From Heliomarina baculiformis (GTDB lineage Bacteria > Pseudomonadota > Alphaproteobacteria > Rhodobacterales > Rhodobacteraceae), in assembly GCF_019966545.1 (NCBI RefSeq), contig NZ_JAIMIC010000005.1:310001-374000 (forward strand): a stretch of 64,000 nucleotides of DNA. Direction: 5' to 3'. A model generated the notes under the pieces. That model saw only the letters and a program-made list of their open reading frames with translations, made no database searches and was not told the origin of the DNA. This document shows positions 9,510 through 18,348 of the stretch, piece by piece; position 1 is the first letter of the stretch; the number at the start of each line of letters is the position of its first letter. The position numbers were made by a program, and so were the translations under genes.

Positions 9510-10741
9510 AATTGTCGCGGAAACGGTTTCGACCGTTTCACGGCCTCTTTCCACAAGCGATCCCGATCATTCTGAGCCGTGGCGAAATAGTCATTCCCAA
9601 GGACAATATCGGCGACCCTCGCCGCAGTAAGAACGGTGTTTTCACCCTCCAACTCGGTTTTGATCCGAAAACTTTGCAGCTTTGATTTCGCCTTTTCCCA
9701 GCGGGCAGCCAGACGCTTTCGGCTGACATTCGAAACACCTTCGGAAATCAACTTCTCGAGGGTTTCGCTTTCGCCCTTCAAGGCCGCATATTCACGAAGA
9801 CGCTGAATAACATCCTGCTGTTCGTCCACCCCATGACCTTTATGGTCGGCCAGTACAAATCGAAACCAAGCCCCATAGTCGGGCTTCTCTTCGACTTCCA
9901 GAATATGCCGAACCGTTTCCATGACCTGAAAGAATGCACCCCGTACGCTGGTTCCGAAGTCAGCTACATCGCGCATTTGATCAGCATTATTTTCGGCGGC
10001 AAATCTTGCAGCCGGATTGCTGGCATCTTTCTTTATGGACTTTGAATTGTGGGCCGCGCCGGTACTGGCGGCGCTCTTGCCGCTTATCGTAATCGGATGC
10101 CGCAGGTCAAAGTGCCGGGCATTCTGAAATATTGCAAGATCAGTAAAATAAAGATCCGGACTGGTCCCGTTGAAGAAAACGCCGTTGGGCGCGCGATTTT
10201 TTTCCATGAAAGCACGGGACGCCGCCCCGTGGTAAATCGTCGGCGCACGGAAATCCTCGTAATCCGCCTGCAGCAGTTTGGATTTCATTAACTTCATATC
10301 AATTTGCTCGAGCGCACCGAAAAGGAACTTCTTTTCAAACCGAACGCCGCCGTTCTTGCCCGAGTAGTTGTCGGTCACCCAACCAAAAGTAGGGATAGAC
10401 CAGCTCAGCGAGTCCGGTTGAAAATGTTCAACAACTTCCCTGAATACCGAGAACTGTTGGGGAATAAACGCGTCATCGTCTCCAATATAGATAACGTAAT
10501 CGCCCGTCGCATGTGACAGTGAAAATTCGAAATTCTGCCGCATCGAGATACGCGTGCCGGTGTTGATAACCTTGAGACGCGGATCGTTTATCTCGGCCAG
10601 AACTTCTTCTGTGTCGTCAGTGCTCGCATTATTGCTGACGATGATCTCGATATCGTCATCATCAATGTCCAGCACTGTCTGCAGACAATGGCGGAGATAA
10701 AATGCACGCTCACGCGTAGGGATAATGATGCTGACGCGCAT
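9506..10741 (-). CDS. GT2-family glycosyltransferase
   Basis: The 411-residue protein opens with MRVSIIIPTRERAFYLRHCL and has the GT2 fold A markers SNNASTDDT (about 36-44) and the DXD-type metal site YIGDDDAF (about 85-92). GT2 enzymes transfer sugars from nucleotide donors, at the inner face of the membrane in surface-glycan loci. The C-terminal 150 residues are charged and helical, with no membrane segment, and have no assigned function. It is the last gene of the CDP-sugar operon, 5 nt after the CmcI-like gene, and is the best candidate for the transferase using that sugar. Confidence 0.9.
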   Translation of the reverse strand: MRVSIIIPTRERAFYLRHCLQTVLDIDDDDIEIIVSNNASTDDTEEVLAEINDPRLKVINTGTRISMRQNFEFSLSHATGDYVIYIGDDDAFIPQQFSVFREVVEHFQPDSLSWSIPTFGWVTDNYSGKNGGVRFEKKFLFGALEQIDMKLMKSKLLQADYEDFRAPTIYHGAASRAFMEKNRAPNGVFFNGTSPDLYFTDLAIFQNARHFDLRHPITISGKSAASTGAAHNSKSIKKDASNPAARFAAENNADQMRDVADFGTSVRGAFFQVMETVRHILEVEEKPDYGAWFRFVLADHKGHGVDEQQDVIQRLREYAALKGESETLEKLISEGVSNVSRKRLAARWEKAKSKLQSFRIKTELEGENTVLTAARVADIVLGNDYFATAQNDRDRLWKEAVKRSKPFPRQF

Positions 10742-10746
10742 ATCCT

Positions 10747-11526
10747 TTATCCGATGCGTTTCAGAAAACCATCTGGCGCCACGGAAACAAGCAACTTATG
10801 GTCGATGCTTTTGTCAATTTCGAATTCAGGATGCGACTTCAGATATGCGTGTAACGCCGTTTTCGGATTATCTCCGGGAGCCCAGGGTCGATCGCCGAAC
10901 ATATCTGCGGGAAGATCCTCAATGACCGTATCGAAAACCACGCAATAGCTGTCTTTGCTAACAAGCGGCGCATAAGCTTCAAGCTCCGCAAGCACATGTG
11001 CATGTGTGTGATTGCTATCAAGGCAGACTAGAACACGCTTATACCTGCCTGCGATCATTTTGACTTTTTCGATGATCTCGCTGTCGACGCTTGATCCCTG
11101 GATCATCTCAATACGACTGGCCATCGGATGCGCTTCGATAGCGGCCTTGTTATGCGCTCGGATATCGATATCGACTCCCAAAACTTTCCGTTCGGATTTC
11201 GATGGATCGATGTTCTTACCGGCTTCAATTGCTTCACACATGTCGAGCATCGCAAGAGCGGCCGCAGACATGATAAGAGAGCCCCCATGGGCAATACCGG
11301 TTTCGATGATGAGATCGGGCTTTATCTGCCAGATCAGTTCCTGCATCGCGACCATGTCCTGTGGGTACTGGATGATCGGACGACCAAGCGAGGTGAAGGT
11401 GTAAGAATATTTCTTGGCATTAACCAGCCGCATCCATTCATTGGAAGCGGCGGCGATATCCTGATCCTTACCAAGCTCGCGGATGATCTCTTGCCGTTCC
11501 TGCTCGAATTCCTTGATCGGATCCAT
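10747..11526 (-). CDS. CmcI-family (cephalosporin hydroxylase-like) protein, probable sugar O-methyltransferase
   Basis: The 259-residue protein matches the CmcI family: LIIETGIAHGGSLIMSA near residue 75 is the SAM-binding loop, and VLVCLDSNHTHAHVLAEL lies near 165. Despite the cephalosporin name, members found in polysaccharide loci include rhamnosyl O-methyltransferases. In this operon it is more likely to methylate a sugar hydroxyl than to hydroxylate an antibiotic. It follows the acetyltransferase gene by 15 nt. The exact position of methylation cannot be read from sequence. Confidence 0.85.
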   Translation of the reverse strand: MDPIKEFEQERQEIIRELGKDQDIAAASNEWMRLVNAKKYSYTFTSLGRPIIQYPQDMVAMQELIWQIKPDLIIETGIAHGGSLIMSAAALAMLDMCEAIEAGKNIDPSKSERKVLGVDIDIRAHNKAAIEAHPMASRIEMIQGSSVDSEIIEKVKMIAGRYKRVLVCLDSNHTHAHVLAELEAYAPLVSKDSYCVVFDTVIEDLPADMFGDRPWAPGDNPKTALHAYLKSHPEFEIDKSIDHKLLVSVAPDGFLKRIG

Positions 11527-11541
11527 GTCAATTCTCTCTTT

Positions 11542-12186
11542 TCACGTTGAAACCGGTCGTGCCGGGATGCCTGTAACGACGGTATTTTCTGGAACGTCGC
11601 AGGTAACTGTCGCCCCTGCGCCTACCACAGAGCCTGCCCCGATGTGAAGCCGCGGCAGCACTGTTGCTCCCGCCCCGATGAACGCATTTTCGCCGACATG
11701 CACGCAACCACATAGCGTTGCTCCGGGCGCAATATGTACGCCATCAGCAAGGATGCATTCGTGGTCGACAACTGCACCGTGATTGATAATTACGCCACGC
11801 CCGATCCGTGCGTCAGCGGCCAGCACAGACTGCGCCATTACATGCGATCCTTTGCCGACGGTCGAAGACGGTGCACAATATGCCAAGGGATGGATCAGTT
11901 CGGGCGTCTCGAGCCCGCTTGCCACGAAAAGATCAAGGATCTCCAACCGATCAGCGCCGCGTCCTCCACCGATCGCGACCAGACCGCTAAGACTTTCTGC
12001 CCGAAACTCCTCCATTAAAGCTCTGAAACCTTTAATGCCAACTACAAGAGAAACGCCGTTCTGAATCGTCCGAGCATTTCGATCATTATCGATCAACCCA
12101 ACGATTCTGTCGTTTGGTCCAAGCATATCTCGCAGAACGCGGGCGTGTCCCGAGCTGCCCCAGACAACGAAACGGCGTTCATCCAT
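11542..12186 (-). CDS. NeuD/PglD-family sugar acetyltransferase
   Basis: The 214-residue protein has an N-terminal Rossmann-like sugar-nucleotide domain (VVWGSSGHARVLRDML) and a C-terminal left-handed beta-helix of hexapeptide repeats (ILADGVHIAPGATLCGCV, GENAFIGAGATVLPRL, GSVVGAGATV). PglD, the best-known relative, acetylates the 4-amino group of a UDP-4-amino-4,6-dideoxy sugar with acetyl-CoA. Here the gene overlaps the end of the aminotransferase gene by 8 nt, which supports acetylation of the amino sugar made by that enzyme. The catalytic histidine is probably in INHGAVVDHEC. Confidence 0.88.
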   Translation of the reverse strand: MDERRFVVWGSSGHARVLRDMLGPNDRIVGLIDNDRNARTIQNGVSLVVGIKGFRALMEEFRAESLSGLVAIGGGRGADRLEILDLFVASGLETPELIHPLAYCAPSSTVGKGSHVMAQSVLAADARIGRGVIINHGAVVDHECILADGVHIAPGATLCGCVHVGENAFIGAGATVLPRLHIGAGSVVGAGATVTCDVPENTVVTGIPARPVST

Positions 12187-13285
12187 CCAAAAGACCTCGG
12201 ATCACCGCGCACACCCGGTCAATGTCGTCATCGGTCATATCATGATAGCTTGGCAGGTTGAGCGCACGTTCTGCTATGTCTTCGGCTACTGGGGTCGCAA
12301 AGCGGTTTTCGAAGAAATCCAATTCGGACAATGGGCTAAAGAACACGCGTGCGTCGATATCTGCCGATTGAAACGCTGCAATTGCCTTGTCTCTGGTGAC
12401 GCCGGTCTTCTTGTCAAAGACAATTGTCGGCATCCAGGCTCCGTTAACCACGTGGTCTGGTTCGGGGTTCATCGCGATACTATTGCTTGGCAAGAGACGT
12501 TGCTTGTAGGCGGCAAGAATCTCCCGCTTGCGCGAGGCAAGCTCTTCCGCCCGTTCCACTTGAGCACAGCCAATGGCCGCCTGAAGGTTCGAAATCTTGT
12601 ATTTGAACCCAACCATGTCCGGCCAGAACTGTCTCGTCTGGTGCCGCGACCGCCCGTGGTTGCTTAGCGTAAGGACTGTTTCGTATAGACCTGGGTCGCT
12701 GGTAACGAACATCCCGCCTTCGCCCGTAGTCATCGTCTTGGTACCGTGGAAGGAAAACGTACCAAATCTTCCCATGGAGCCTGCTCTCTGACCCCGATAT
12801 TGCGATCCCAATGCCTCCGCAGCGTCCTCGATCAACGTTAGTCCATGGCGTTCCGCAATATCCTGCAACGCTGCCATATCGCAAAGGTTACCGTAGATAT
12901 GAGTAGCCACAATTGCCTTCGTTTTCGGCGTGATGGCGGCGACCACTTTATCCGGATCGATGCACCAGGATACGGGATCCACATCCACAAAGACCGGAGT
13001 GGCGCCCAAATGCACAATAGGCGCAGCAGTGGCGATCCAGTTCGTGTCGGCAAGGATTACTTCGTCACCGCTGGATACGCCAAGCGCCGCAAGCCCCATA
13101 TGCATGGCGCCCGTGCAGCTGGAGGTGGCAATCGCGTAATCTACTCCCAGATACTCGCGAAACCCCGCCTCGAACCGGTGAATATAGTCGTAGCACTTTG
13201 CCCCCCACCCATTTCGGGCCGCGTCCGTCGCATATTCAACTTCGAGATCGGTTATTGAAGGACGCGTATAGGCAATGCGGCTCAT
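12179..13285 (-). CDS. DegT/DnrJ/EryC1-family PLP-dependent sugar aminotransferase
   Basis: The 368-residue protein has the complete fold-type I family pattern: ATSSCTGAMHMGLAAL (phosphate loop), IEDAAEALGS (PLP ring aspartate, near 154) and SFHGTKTMTTGEGGM with the PLP lysine K183. Because the lysine is present, it should be an aminotransferase and not an RfbH-type 3-dehydrase, where this lysine is a histidine. Given RfbG upstream, the substrate is probably a 4-keto-6-deoxy sugar. The gene overlaps its upstream neighbour by 4 nt and its downstream neighbour by 8 nt. Confidence 0.92.
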   Translation of the reverse strand: MSRIAYTRPSITDLEVEYATDAARNGWGAKCYDYIHRFEAGFREYLGVDYAIATSSCTGAMHMGLAALGVSSGDEVILADTNWIATAAPIVHLGATPVFVDVDPVSWCIDPDKVVAAITPKTKAIVATHIYGNLCDMAALQDIAERHGLTLIEDAAEALGSQYRGQRAGSMGRFGTFSFHGTKTMTTGEGGMFVTSDPGLYETVLTLSNHGRSRHQTRQFWPDMVGFKYKISNLQAAIGCAQVERAEELASRKREILAAYKQRLLPSNSIAMNPEPDHVVNGAWMPTIVFDKKTGVTRDKAIAAFQSADIDARVFFSPLSELDFFENRFATPVAEDIAERALNLPSYHDMTDDDIDRVCAVIRGLLDG

Positions 13286-14499
13286 GAGATTTTCATCCTT
13301 GGTACAGCAGTGACAAATTTCGTGCCAAGTCCCGAGAGTTCAGTAAGCTGGGTTCTGACTTCGGGCATGATGTTCCAAGGAAATACGACAAGATAGTCCG
13401 GCCTTTCCAAGTCAAGCACGGAAGGCGGTCGAATTGGAATGTGGCTTCCAGGCAAGTACTTGCCCTGCTTCGACGCTGCTGCGTCACATACAAAAGGGAT
13501 AAGATCGGGTTTTATTCCCGCGAAATTCGCCAGGGTATTGCCTTTTGCCGCCGCGCCATATGCCGCCACAGATTTCCCATCGCGACGCGCGTCTAGCAGG
13601 AACCGCAGAAACTCATTTCGGACGCTTTCGGCCTTCGACTGAAACTCGGAATAAAAATTATCTTCCTCCATACCGCGCCGACGCTCCTCCGCCAGTAGTT
13701 CTGCGACACTGGACCGGGACGCATGATCGGCTTGCTCGAGGCAAGCGTAAACTCTCAGCGATCCCCCATGGGTCGGCAGCTCTTCGACGTCGAAAACTCT
13801 CAGGCCGGCAGAAGCCATGATCTTGGTTACGCTGAGCAGCGACAGATAGGAAAAGTGTTCGTGATAAACTGTGTCGAACTGGTTGAATTCAACCAATCGC
13901 ATCAGATGCGGAAATTCCAGCGTAACCACGCCTTGCGGTTTCAAGGCAGCAGCAAGACCCAAGGTAAAATCATTAATATCAGGCACATGCGCGTAGACAT
14001 TATTACCAAGGATCAAGTCGGCTTGCGGCAGTGCCTTTGCCATTTCCTCGCCAAAGAATTCTTGGAGCACAGAAATTCCGAGCGCTTCGGCAGCTTCAGC
14101 TGTGCTTTTTGTGGGCTCAACACCCAGACAGGGAATGTCTCTCTCCAAGAAGTTTTTCAGGAGGTAGCCATCATTGGACGCCACCTCGATGACATGACTT
14201 TCGGAATTCAAGGACAGACGTTCCACTATCATGTCGACATATTCCGCCGCATGCGCCAGCCAGCTCTTCGAGGTCGAGGAAAAATATGCGTAGTCCTCAG
14301 TAAACAATTGATCAGCTTCAGCAAAATCTTCCGTCTGTACAAGCCGGCACGATGAGCAAACCCAGAGCCGCAACGGAAAGGTTACCTCCGGTCGGGATAA
14401 ATCCTCATCGGTCAAATAAGCGTTCGACGGCGGTGCGTGACCGAGATCGAGAAACTTGAGCGTAAGCTCTCTCTTACAGTGGCGGCATTCATTGGTCAC
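13282..14499 (-). CDS. NDP-sugar C-methyltransferase (TylC3/NovU-like)
   Basis: The 405-residue protein has the three parts of this family: an N-terminal zinc site (C-R-H-C near 5-8 and C-S-S-C near 49-52), a central SAM domain (VIEVASNDGYLLKNF near 102), and a C-terminal domain with AAYGAAAKGNTLANF. The catalytic motif YHEHFSYLSL is present. Relatives methylate C-3 or C-5 of NDP-4-keto sugars through an enolate, giving branched sugars. Its position between the epimerase and the aminotransferase implies methylation before C-4 is aminated. It overlaps both neighbours by 4 nt. Confidence 0.88.
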   Translation of the reverse strand: MTNECRHCKRELTLKFLDLGHAPPSNAYLTDEDLSRPEVTFPLRLWVCSSCRLVQTEDFAEADQLFTEDYAYFSSTSKSWLAHAAEYVDMIVERLSLNSESHVIEVASNDGYLLKNFLERDIPCLGVEPTKSTAEAAEALGISVLQEFFGEEMAKALPQADLILGNNVYAHVPDINDFTLGLAAALKPQGVVTLEFPHLMRLVEFNQFDTVYHEHFSYLSLLSVTKIMASAGLRVFDVEELPTHGGSLRVYACLEQADHASRSSVAELLAEERRRGMEEDNFYSEFQSKAESVRNEFLRFLLDARRDGKSVAAYGAAAKGNTLANFAGIKPDLIPFVCDAAASKQGKYLPGSHIPIRPPSVLDLERPDYLVVFPWNIMPEVRTQLTELSGLGTKFVTAVPRMKIS

Positions 14500-15038
14500 A
14501 GCGGAGGTACGTCCTTTAATCTAGGAAGTGTGGTATCGCGCTCAGACAGATTGCGCGGCTCTAGCGGCCAGTCAATTGCAAGCGCAGGATCTAGAGGATT
14601 AACCCCACCTTCCGATGAAGGAGTGTAAGGCGAGGAATGAAAATACTGGAGCTCTGAATTCGACTTCAACGTTTGGAAACCGTGGGCGAAACCTTCAGGA
14701 ATATAAATTGCATTTCGCAGATCACCGCTCAATTCGATGGTTACATGTTTGCCGTAAGTATCGGATTCTGAACGCAAATCTACTATAACGTCAGCAACAG
14801 TTCCACGCAGGCATCGTACCAGCTTCACTTCTCGATGCGGAGACCGCTGAAAGTGCATCCCCCGCAAAGTTCCCACCTCGACGCTATGCGACGTGTTGAT
14901 CTGCGCCCAGTTCGTGTTGAGACCATTTGCAGCAAACTCATCGTCGCAATACATGCGGGCAAAAAACCCTCGCTCGTCCGATCGCGGTTCTAACTGTACC
15001 TCATAAGCGCCTGACAATGAGAGAGGAATGAACTTCAT
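14496..15038 (-). CDS. RmlC-like sugar-nucleotide 3- and/or 5-epimerase
   Basis: The 180-residue cupin-fold protein matches dTDP-4-dehydrorhamnose 3,5-epimerases, with the catalytic histidine in TLRGMHFQ, the KLVRCLRGTVADVIVDLR core, and IPEGFAHGFQTL. A candidate for the second catalytic residue is the tyrosine in SSPYTPSSE. Because RfbF and RfbG supply a CDP-linked 4-keto sugar, the natural substrate here is probably CDP- and not dTDP-linked. The gene overlaps rfbG by 4 nt and the methyltransferase gene by 4 nt. Whether it inverts C-3, C-5 or both is unknown. Confidence 0.85.
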   Translation of the reverse strand: MKFIPLSLSGAYEVQLEPRSDERGFFARMYCDDEFAANGLNTNWAQINTSHSVEVGTLRGMHFQRSPHREVKLVRCLRGTVADVIVDLRSESDTYGKHVTIELSGDLRNAIYIPEGFAHGFQTLKSNSELQYFHSSPYTPSSEGGVNPLDPALAIDWPLEPRNLSERDTTLPRLKDVPPL

Positions 15039-16081
15039 CCTGACATCTCGAAGTCACGGATTTGCGCTAAGGTTACCGGTAGAACATCGCGACCCTCAGA
15101 AGCGGCTTTGTACCATAGCATGGTTTCCCGAACACTCCTCTCGAAATTCCAGCGTGGCGCATAACCAAGTTCGTCGCGCGCTCTTTCAATTCCAAGGCTC
15201 AAAAGTCCGGCTTCGTGAGGGGCTCCTGATTGGGATGCATCTTCCCAGTTTCCAGGCCACGAACCGAGAGCCGTATTCACCAATTCCCTCACCGGGCGTA
15301 CATCGCTCGACTCCGGCCCGAAATTATAGCTGTCGGAGAGTTTGACACCTTCATACAACGCTTCGGCAAGCAGCATGTACCCGGACAGCGGCTCCAGAAC
15401 GTGTTGCCAAGGTCTGGATGATCCAGGGTTTCGGACCGTTAGGGTTTTCCCCTCAGACAGCGCCCGAGCAAGGTCGGGCAGAATTCTGTTCGCGGCCCAA
15501 TCCCCCCCGCCAATCACATTACCAGCCCGAGCCGTAGCGACACGTACTTTTAGATCCCCAAAGAAGGATTTCCGCCAACTTGCAATCAGCAACTCACAAG
15601 CCGCTTTACTGGCACTGTAAGGATCGTGGCCACCAAGCCGATCTTCTTCGCGATATGGATAGATCCATTCGCGATTTTCATACACTTTATCGGTGGTGAT
15701 CATTACTGCGGCGCAGGGTTTTGCAACCTCACGCAGCGCTTGCAAAACATGCGCCGTCCCCATTACATTCGTATCCCAGTTGGTCAGGGGGTCTTCGTAA
15801 GACGCAAGAACGAGCGGCTGGGCAGCCAGATGAAAGAGAAGGTCCGGTTCAGCCTCAATGACCGTCTGGCGAACCGTTTCATAACTGCGAATATCGCCTA
15901 TTTTGTGGTTCACGCGGTCGGCCAGATGCAATTGTTCAAATAGTGACGGATCCGTTTCAGGATCTAAAGCGATACCTGAAACCTTGGCGCCAAGCTCCGA
16001 CAACCAAAGGGATAACCAGCTTCCCTTGAAACCAGTATGACCGGTTACCAACACCGATTTACCCTGCCAGAATCCTGCCAT
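15035..16081 (-). CDS. rfbG: CDP-glucose 4,6-dehydratase
   Basis: The enzyme converts CDP-glucose to CDP-4-dehydro-6-deoxyglucose using bound NAD. The 348-residue short-chain dehydrogenase-type protein has the Rossmann motif VTGHTGFKGSWLSLWL near the N-terminus and the YxxxK catalytic pair in DPYSASKAACELL. The combination of GHTGFKGSWL with the neighbouring cytidylyltransferase points to RfbG and not a dTDP- or GDP-specific enzyme. The start at 16081 (MAGFWQGKSVLV) is 5 nt after the rfbF stop. No rfbH-type dehydrase is present, so this pathway does not lead to 3,6-dideoxy sugars here. Confidence 0.93.
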   Translation of the reverse strand: MAGFWQGKSVLVTGHTGFKGSWLSLWLSELGAKVSGIALDPETDPSLFEQLHLADRVNHKIGDIRSYETVRQTVIEAEPDLLFHLAAQPLVLASYEDPLTNWDTNVMGTAHVLQALREVAKPCAAVMITTDKVYENREWIYPYREEDRLGGHDPYSASKAACELLIASWRKSFFGDLKVRVATARAGNVIGGGDWAANRILPDLARALSEGKTLTVRNPGSSRPWQHVLEPLSGYMLLAEALYEGVKLSDSYNFGPESSDVRPVRELVNTALGSWPGNWEDASQSGAPHEAGLLSLGIERARDELGYAPRWNFERSVRETMLWYKAASEGRDVLPVTLAQIRDFEMSG

Positions 16082-16086
16082 CGATT

Positions 16087-16854
16087 TTACTTCCACGTGT
16101 GCCACGGAGCAGAACCGGAGGCCCACATCTCCTCAAGCATGGCCTTGTCACGCATCGTGTCCATCGCCATCCAAAACCCATCGTGTTTCCATAGACCGAG
16201 CTGGCGGTCATCCGCCAACTCCTCCAACGGCCCGGTTTCGAAAACCGTATCATCCCCTTCGATCCGATCAAATACCGACGGCTCACAAACCATGAAACCG
16301 CCATTCACCCAGCGGTTGTCACCTTTCGGCTTTTCCTGAAAGCGGGTCACGCGATTACCTTCAATTCCCAATGCGCCAAAGCGCCCGGCGGGAAGAATTG
16401 CGGTCAACGTCGCTTCGCAGCCTTCGGATTTATGGAAATCAACAAGCCCGGTTATGTCGACATCGCTCACCCCGTCCCCATACGTCAGACAGAATGTGCC
16501 ATCGACATAATCGCGAATGCGCTTGATACGCCCGCCGGTCATTGTCGCTTCCCCTGTATCTACCAGAGTAATCTTCCATGGCTCGGCGCTCTGATTGTGC
16601 ACTTCCATGCTGTTATTGGACAGATCGAAGGTCACATCGGACATATGAAGGAAGTAATTGGCAAAATACTCCTTGATCATATAGCCCTTATAGCCGCAGC
16701 ATACGACGAATTCCGTGATGCCGTGAACCCCGTACAGCTTCATGATATGCCAAAGCATCGGACGGCCGCCGACTTCAATCATGGGTTTAGGCCGCAAATG
16801 GGATTCTTCGCTAATTCGCGTCCCGAACCCCCCGGCTAGAATTACTGTTTTCAC
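16087..16854 (-). CDS. rfbF: Glucose-1-phosphate cytidylyltransferase
   Basis: The enzyme makes CDP-glucose from CTP and glucose-1-phosphate, the first step of the pathway encoded downstream. The 255-residue protein opens with [22 protein letters not shown], the nucleotide-binding signature, and has [10 protein letters not shown] and [19 protein letters not shown] typical of RfbF. GTG at 16854 gives the expected N-terminus MKTVILAGG; a TTG one codon upstream is also possible. As first gene of the eight-gene operon it must follow a promoter located between 16857 and the terminator ending at 16938. Confidence 0.94.
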   Translation of the reverse strand: MKTVILAGGFGTRISEESHLRPKPMIEVGGRPMLWHIMKLYGVHGITEFVVCCGYKGYMIKEYFANYFLHMSDVTFDLSNNSMEVHNQSAEPWKITLVDTGEATMTGGRIKRIRDYVDGTFCLTYGDGVSDVDITGLVDFHKSEGCEATLTAILPAGRFGALGIEGNRVTRFQEKPKGDNRWVNGGFMVCEPSVFDRIEGDDTVFETGPLEELADDRQLGLWKHDGFWMAMDTMRDKAMLEEMWASGSAPWHTWK

Positions 16855-16937
16855 CAAAAACCTGCCAGAATATTTCGATCTGCTACGGAGTTACACGCTT
16901 GGTCTCTACGTCACAAGCAATGCTGCGACGACACATC

Positions 16938-16968
16938 AAAAAATGGCCATGTCTTGCGAACACGGCCA
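16938..16968 (-). terminator. Rho-independent terminator after the CHRD-protein gene
   Basis: Read on the minus strand, a 9-bp stem (16960-16968 with 16944-16952, one G-U pair) with a 7-nt loop is followed by six T residues (complement of 16938-16943). It lies 28 nt after the stop codon of the CHRD gene and separates it from the CDP-sugar operon, which therefore needs its own promoter. Confidence 0.75.
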
Positions 16969-16996
16969 CTTTCGTCAGATTTCGAGAAGAGACAGC

Positions 16997-17611
16997 TCAG
17001 GCTGTTTTGGTTTTACGGCGAGCGACCAAGAGTCCGAGGCCCCCAATCAACATCAAACCGGTCGCCGGCAGCGGCACAGGCGCAGGCTGAACCCGGTCCG
17101 CCGAAATTGGCTTAGAGCTGCCGTTGAACTGCCCCCGCAATTCGCCACTTTCATTCGCGTTTGTATCGACATCAACATAGACACCGCCAACTGCCGCGAG
17201 CGTCGCGAAATCGTCAAAGCTCATCCCGCTAGCCACGCTGATATCATCGAAAGCGATCTTTTTTATCTTAAGTTTGAAACCCTTCTTGGTCTCTTTGTAA
17301 CGGAAGTCGTCAAGCGAGAACGGTGCAATCACTTCGCCGACTTCGCCCGCCTCACCTGCGTACAATTGAATTGGCCCAAGGTCTGGATCGTCAAGCAGAT
17401 CATCCAAGTCAAGATTTCGGACACGGACCTTCAGCTTGATCATTTCCTTCTTGGTCTTGAGCTTGAGCTTTGCCTTGCCGCGTGCATCAGTAGAAACCGC
17501 TTCGGGCGCAACGCTCGCCCCTCTCAGTTCGGTTTCATATTTCAGCGTCGCAGCACTGGAGGAAACCGCAAGCATAGCAATCACGCCTGCGGTCGATAGA
17601 ATTCTTAACAT
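16997..17611 (-). CDS. Exported CHRD-domain protein with VPLPA-CTERM sorting signal
   Basis: The 204-residue protein has a signal peptide (residues 1-20, ending SSSAA), a CHRD-type beta domain (about 21-165, including VYVDVDTNANESGELRGQF) and a C-terminal tripartite tail. The tail consists of VPLPA at 179-183, a hydrophobic helix and the basic end ARRKTKTA. This tail is the Rhodobacteraceae variant of PEP-CTERM signals, recognised by an exosortase-type enzyme in strains that make surface polysaccharide. No exosortase gene is in the window. The gene lies just upstream of the sugar operon but is separated from it by a terminator. Confidence 0.82.
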   Translation of the reverse strand: MLRILSTAGVIAMLAVSSSAATLKYETELRGASVAPEAVSTDARGKAKLKLKTKKEMIKLKVRVRNLDLDDLLDDPDLGPIQLYAGEAGEVGEVIAPFSLDDFRYKETKKGFKLKIKKIAFDDISVASGMSFDDFATLAAVGGVYVDVDTNANESGELRGQFNGSSKPISADRVQPAPVPLPATGLMLIGGLGLLVARRKTKTA

Positions 17612-17793
17612 GTTTACACCCTAAGTTGTCACCGAGCACCCTTTGCACTCTATACACGCGAAATATTTAGCTTTTTCGATGTGACAGTCCACCCGATTTG
17701 GGCAATTTCGACACCAATCAGACAGGAAAAAACTCAATTCAGATAAGGAGCTAACACCATTTCGCCGTTATCAGAGTTGCTCCTCACAAACGC

Positions 17794-17822
17794 AAAAAAG
17801 GCCGCTCCAACGAGCGGCCTTT
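17794..17822 (-). terminator. Rho-independent terminator of rplM-rpsI
   Basis: An 11-bp perfect stem (17797-17807 with 17812-17822) with a CAAC loop is followed on the minus strand by a run of T (complement of 17794-17799). It begins 22 nt after the rpsI stop codon. Confidence 0.9.
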
Positions 17823-17843
17823 CTCCGTTTTTGTAGGGTCGTA

Positions 17844-18344
17844 TTAGCGCTTGGAGAACTGGAAGCTCTTACGCGCTTTGGCCTTACCGTACTTCTTACG
17901 TTCGACAACACGGCTGTCGCGGGTCAGGAAGCCAGCGGCTTTCAGTGCGCCACGCAGCGAGGGATCGTACAGCTGCAGTGCTTTGGAAACACCGTGCTTG
18001 ACCGCGCCCGCCTGACCCGAAAGGCCACCGCCTTTTACCGTCGCAACAACGTCGAACTGATCTTCGGTGCCCGAAACGGTGAAGGGCTGGCGAAGGATCA
18101 TCTGCAGAACGGGACGAGCGAAGTATTCGTTGATCGCTTTACCGTTGACGGTCACCTTGCCGGAGCCCGGCTTGATCCAGACGCGCGCAACGGCGTCTTT
18201 ACGTTTGCCGGTGGCATACGCACGGCCCAGCTCGTCGCGAACGGGTTCGCGCGGCGCAAGGTCAGTTTCGGTCCCTTGAACGGCGCCGACATTCTCGGTC
18301 ACGACGTCCTTGAGGTCTTCGAGGGAATTGATCTGGTCAGCCAT
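17844..18344 (-). CDS. rpsI: 30S ribosomal protein S9
   Basis: The 166-residue protein carries the S9 core, [16 protein letters not shown] and [21 protein letters not shown], and the basic C-terminal tail ending SFQFSKR that reaches the ribosomal P site. It is longer than the 130-residue E. coli protein because of an acidic N-terminal extension of about 35 residues, which is usual in alphaproteobacteria. It follows rplM by 4 nt in the conserved L13-S9 operon and ends at a strong terminator. Confidence 0.98.
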   Translation of the reverse strand: MADQINSLEDLKDVVTENVGAVQGTETDLAPREPVRDELGRAYATGKRKDAVARVWIKPGSGKVTVNGKAINEYFARPVLQMILRQPFTVSGTEDQFDVVATVKGGGLSGQAGAVKHGVSKALQLYDPSLRGALKAAGFLTRDSRVVERKKYGKAKARKSFQFSKR

Positions 18345-18348
18345 TCAT

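Noticed and set aside
10747-11526. Part of a beta-lactam antibiotic cluster (CmcI)
   Set aside because: No other antibiotic genes are near; all neighbours are sugar genes, where CmcI relatives act as methyltransferases.
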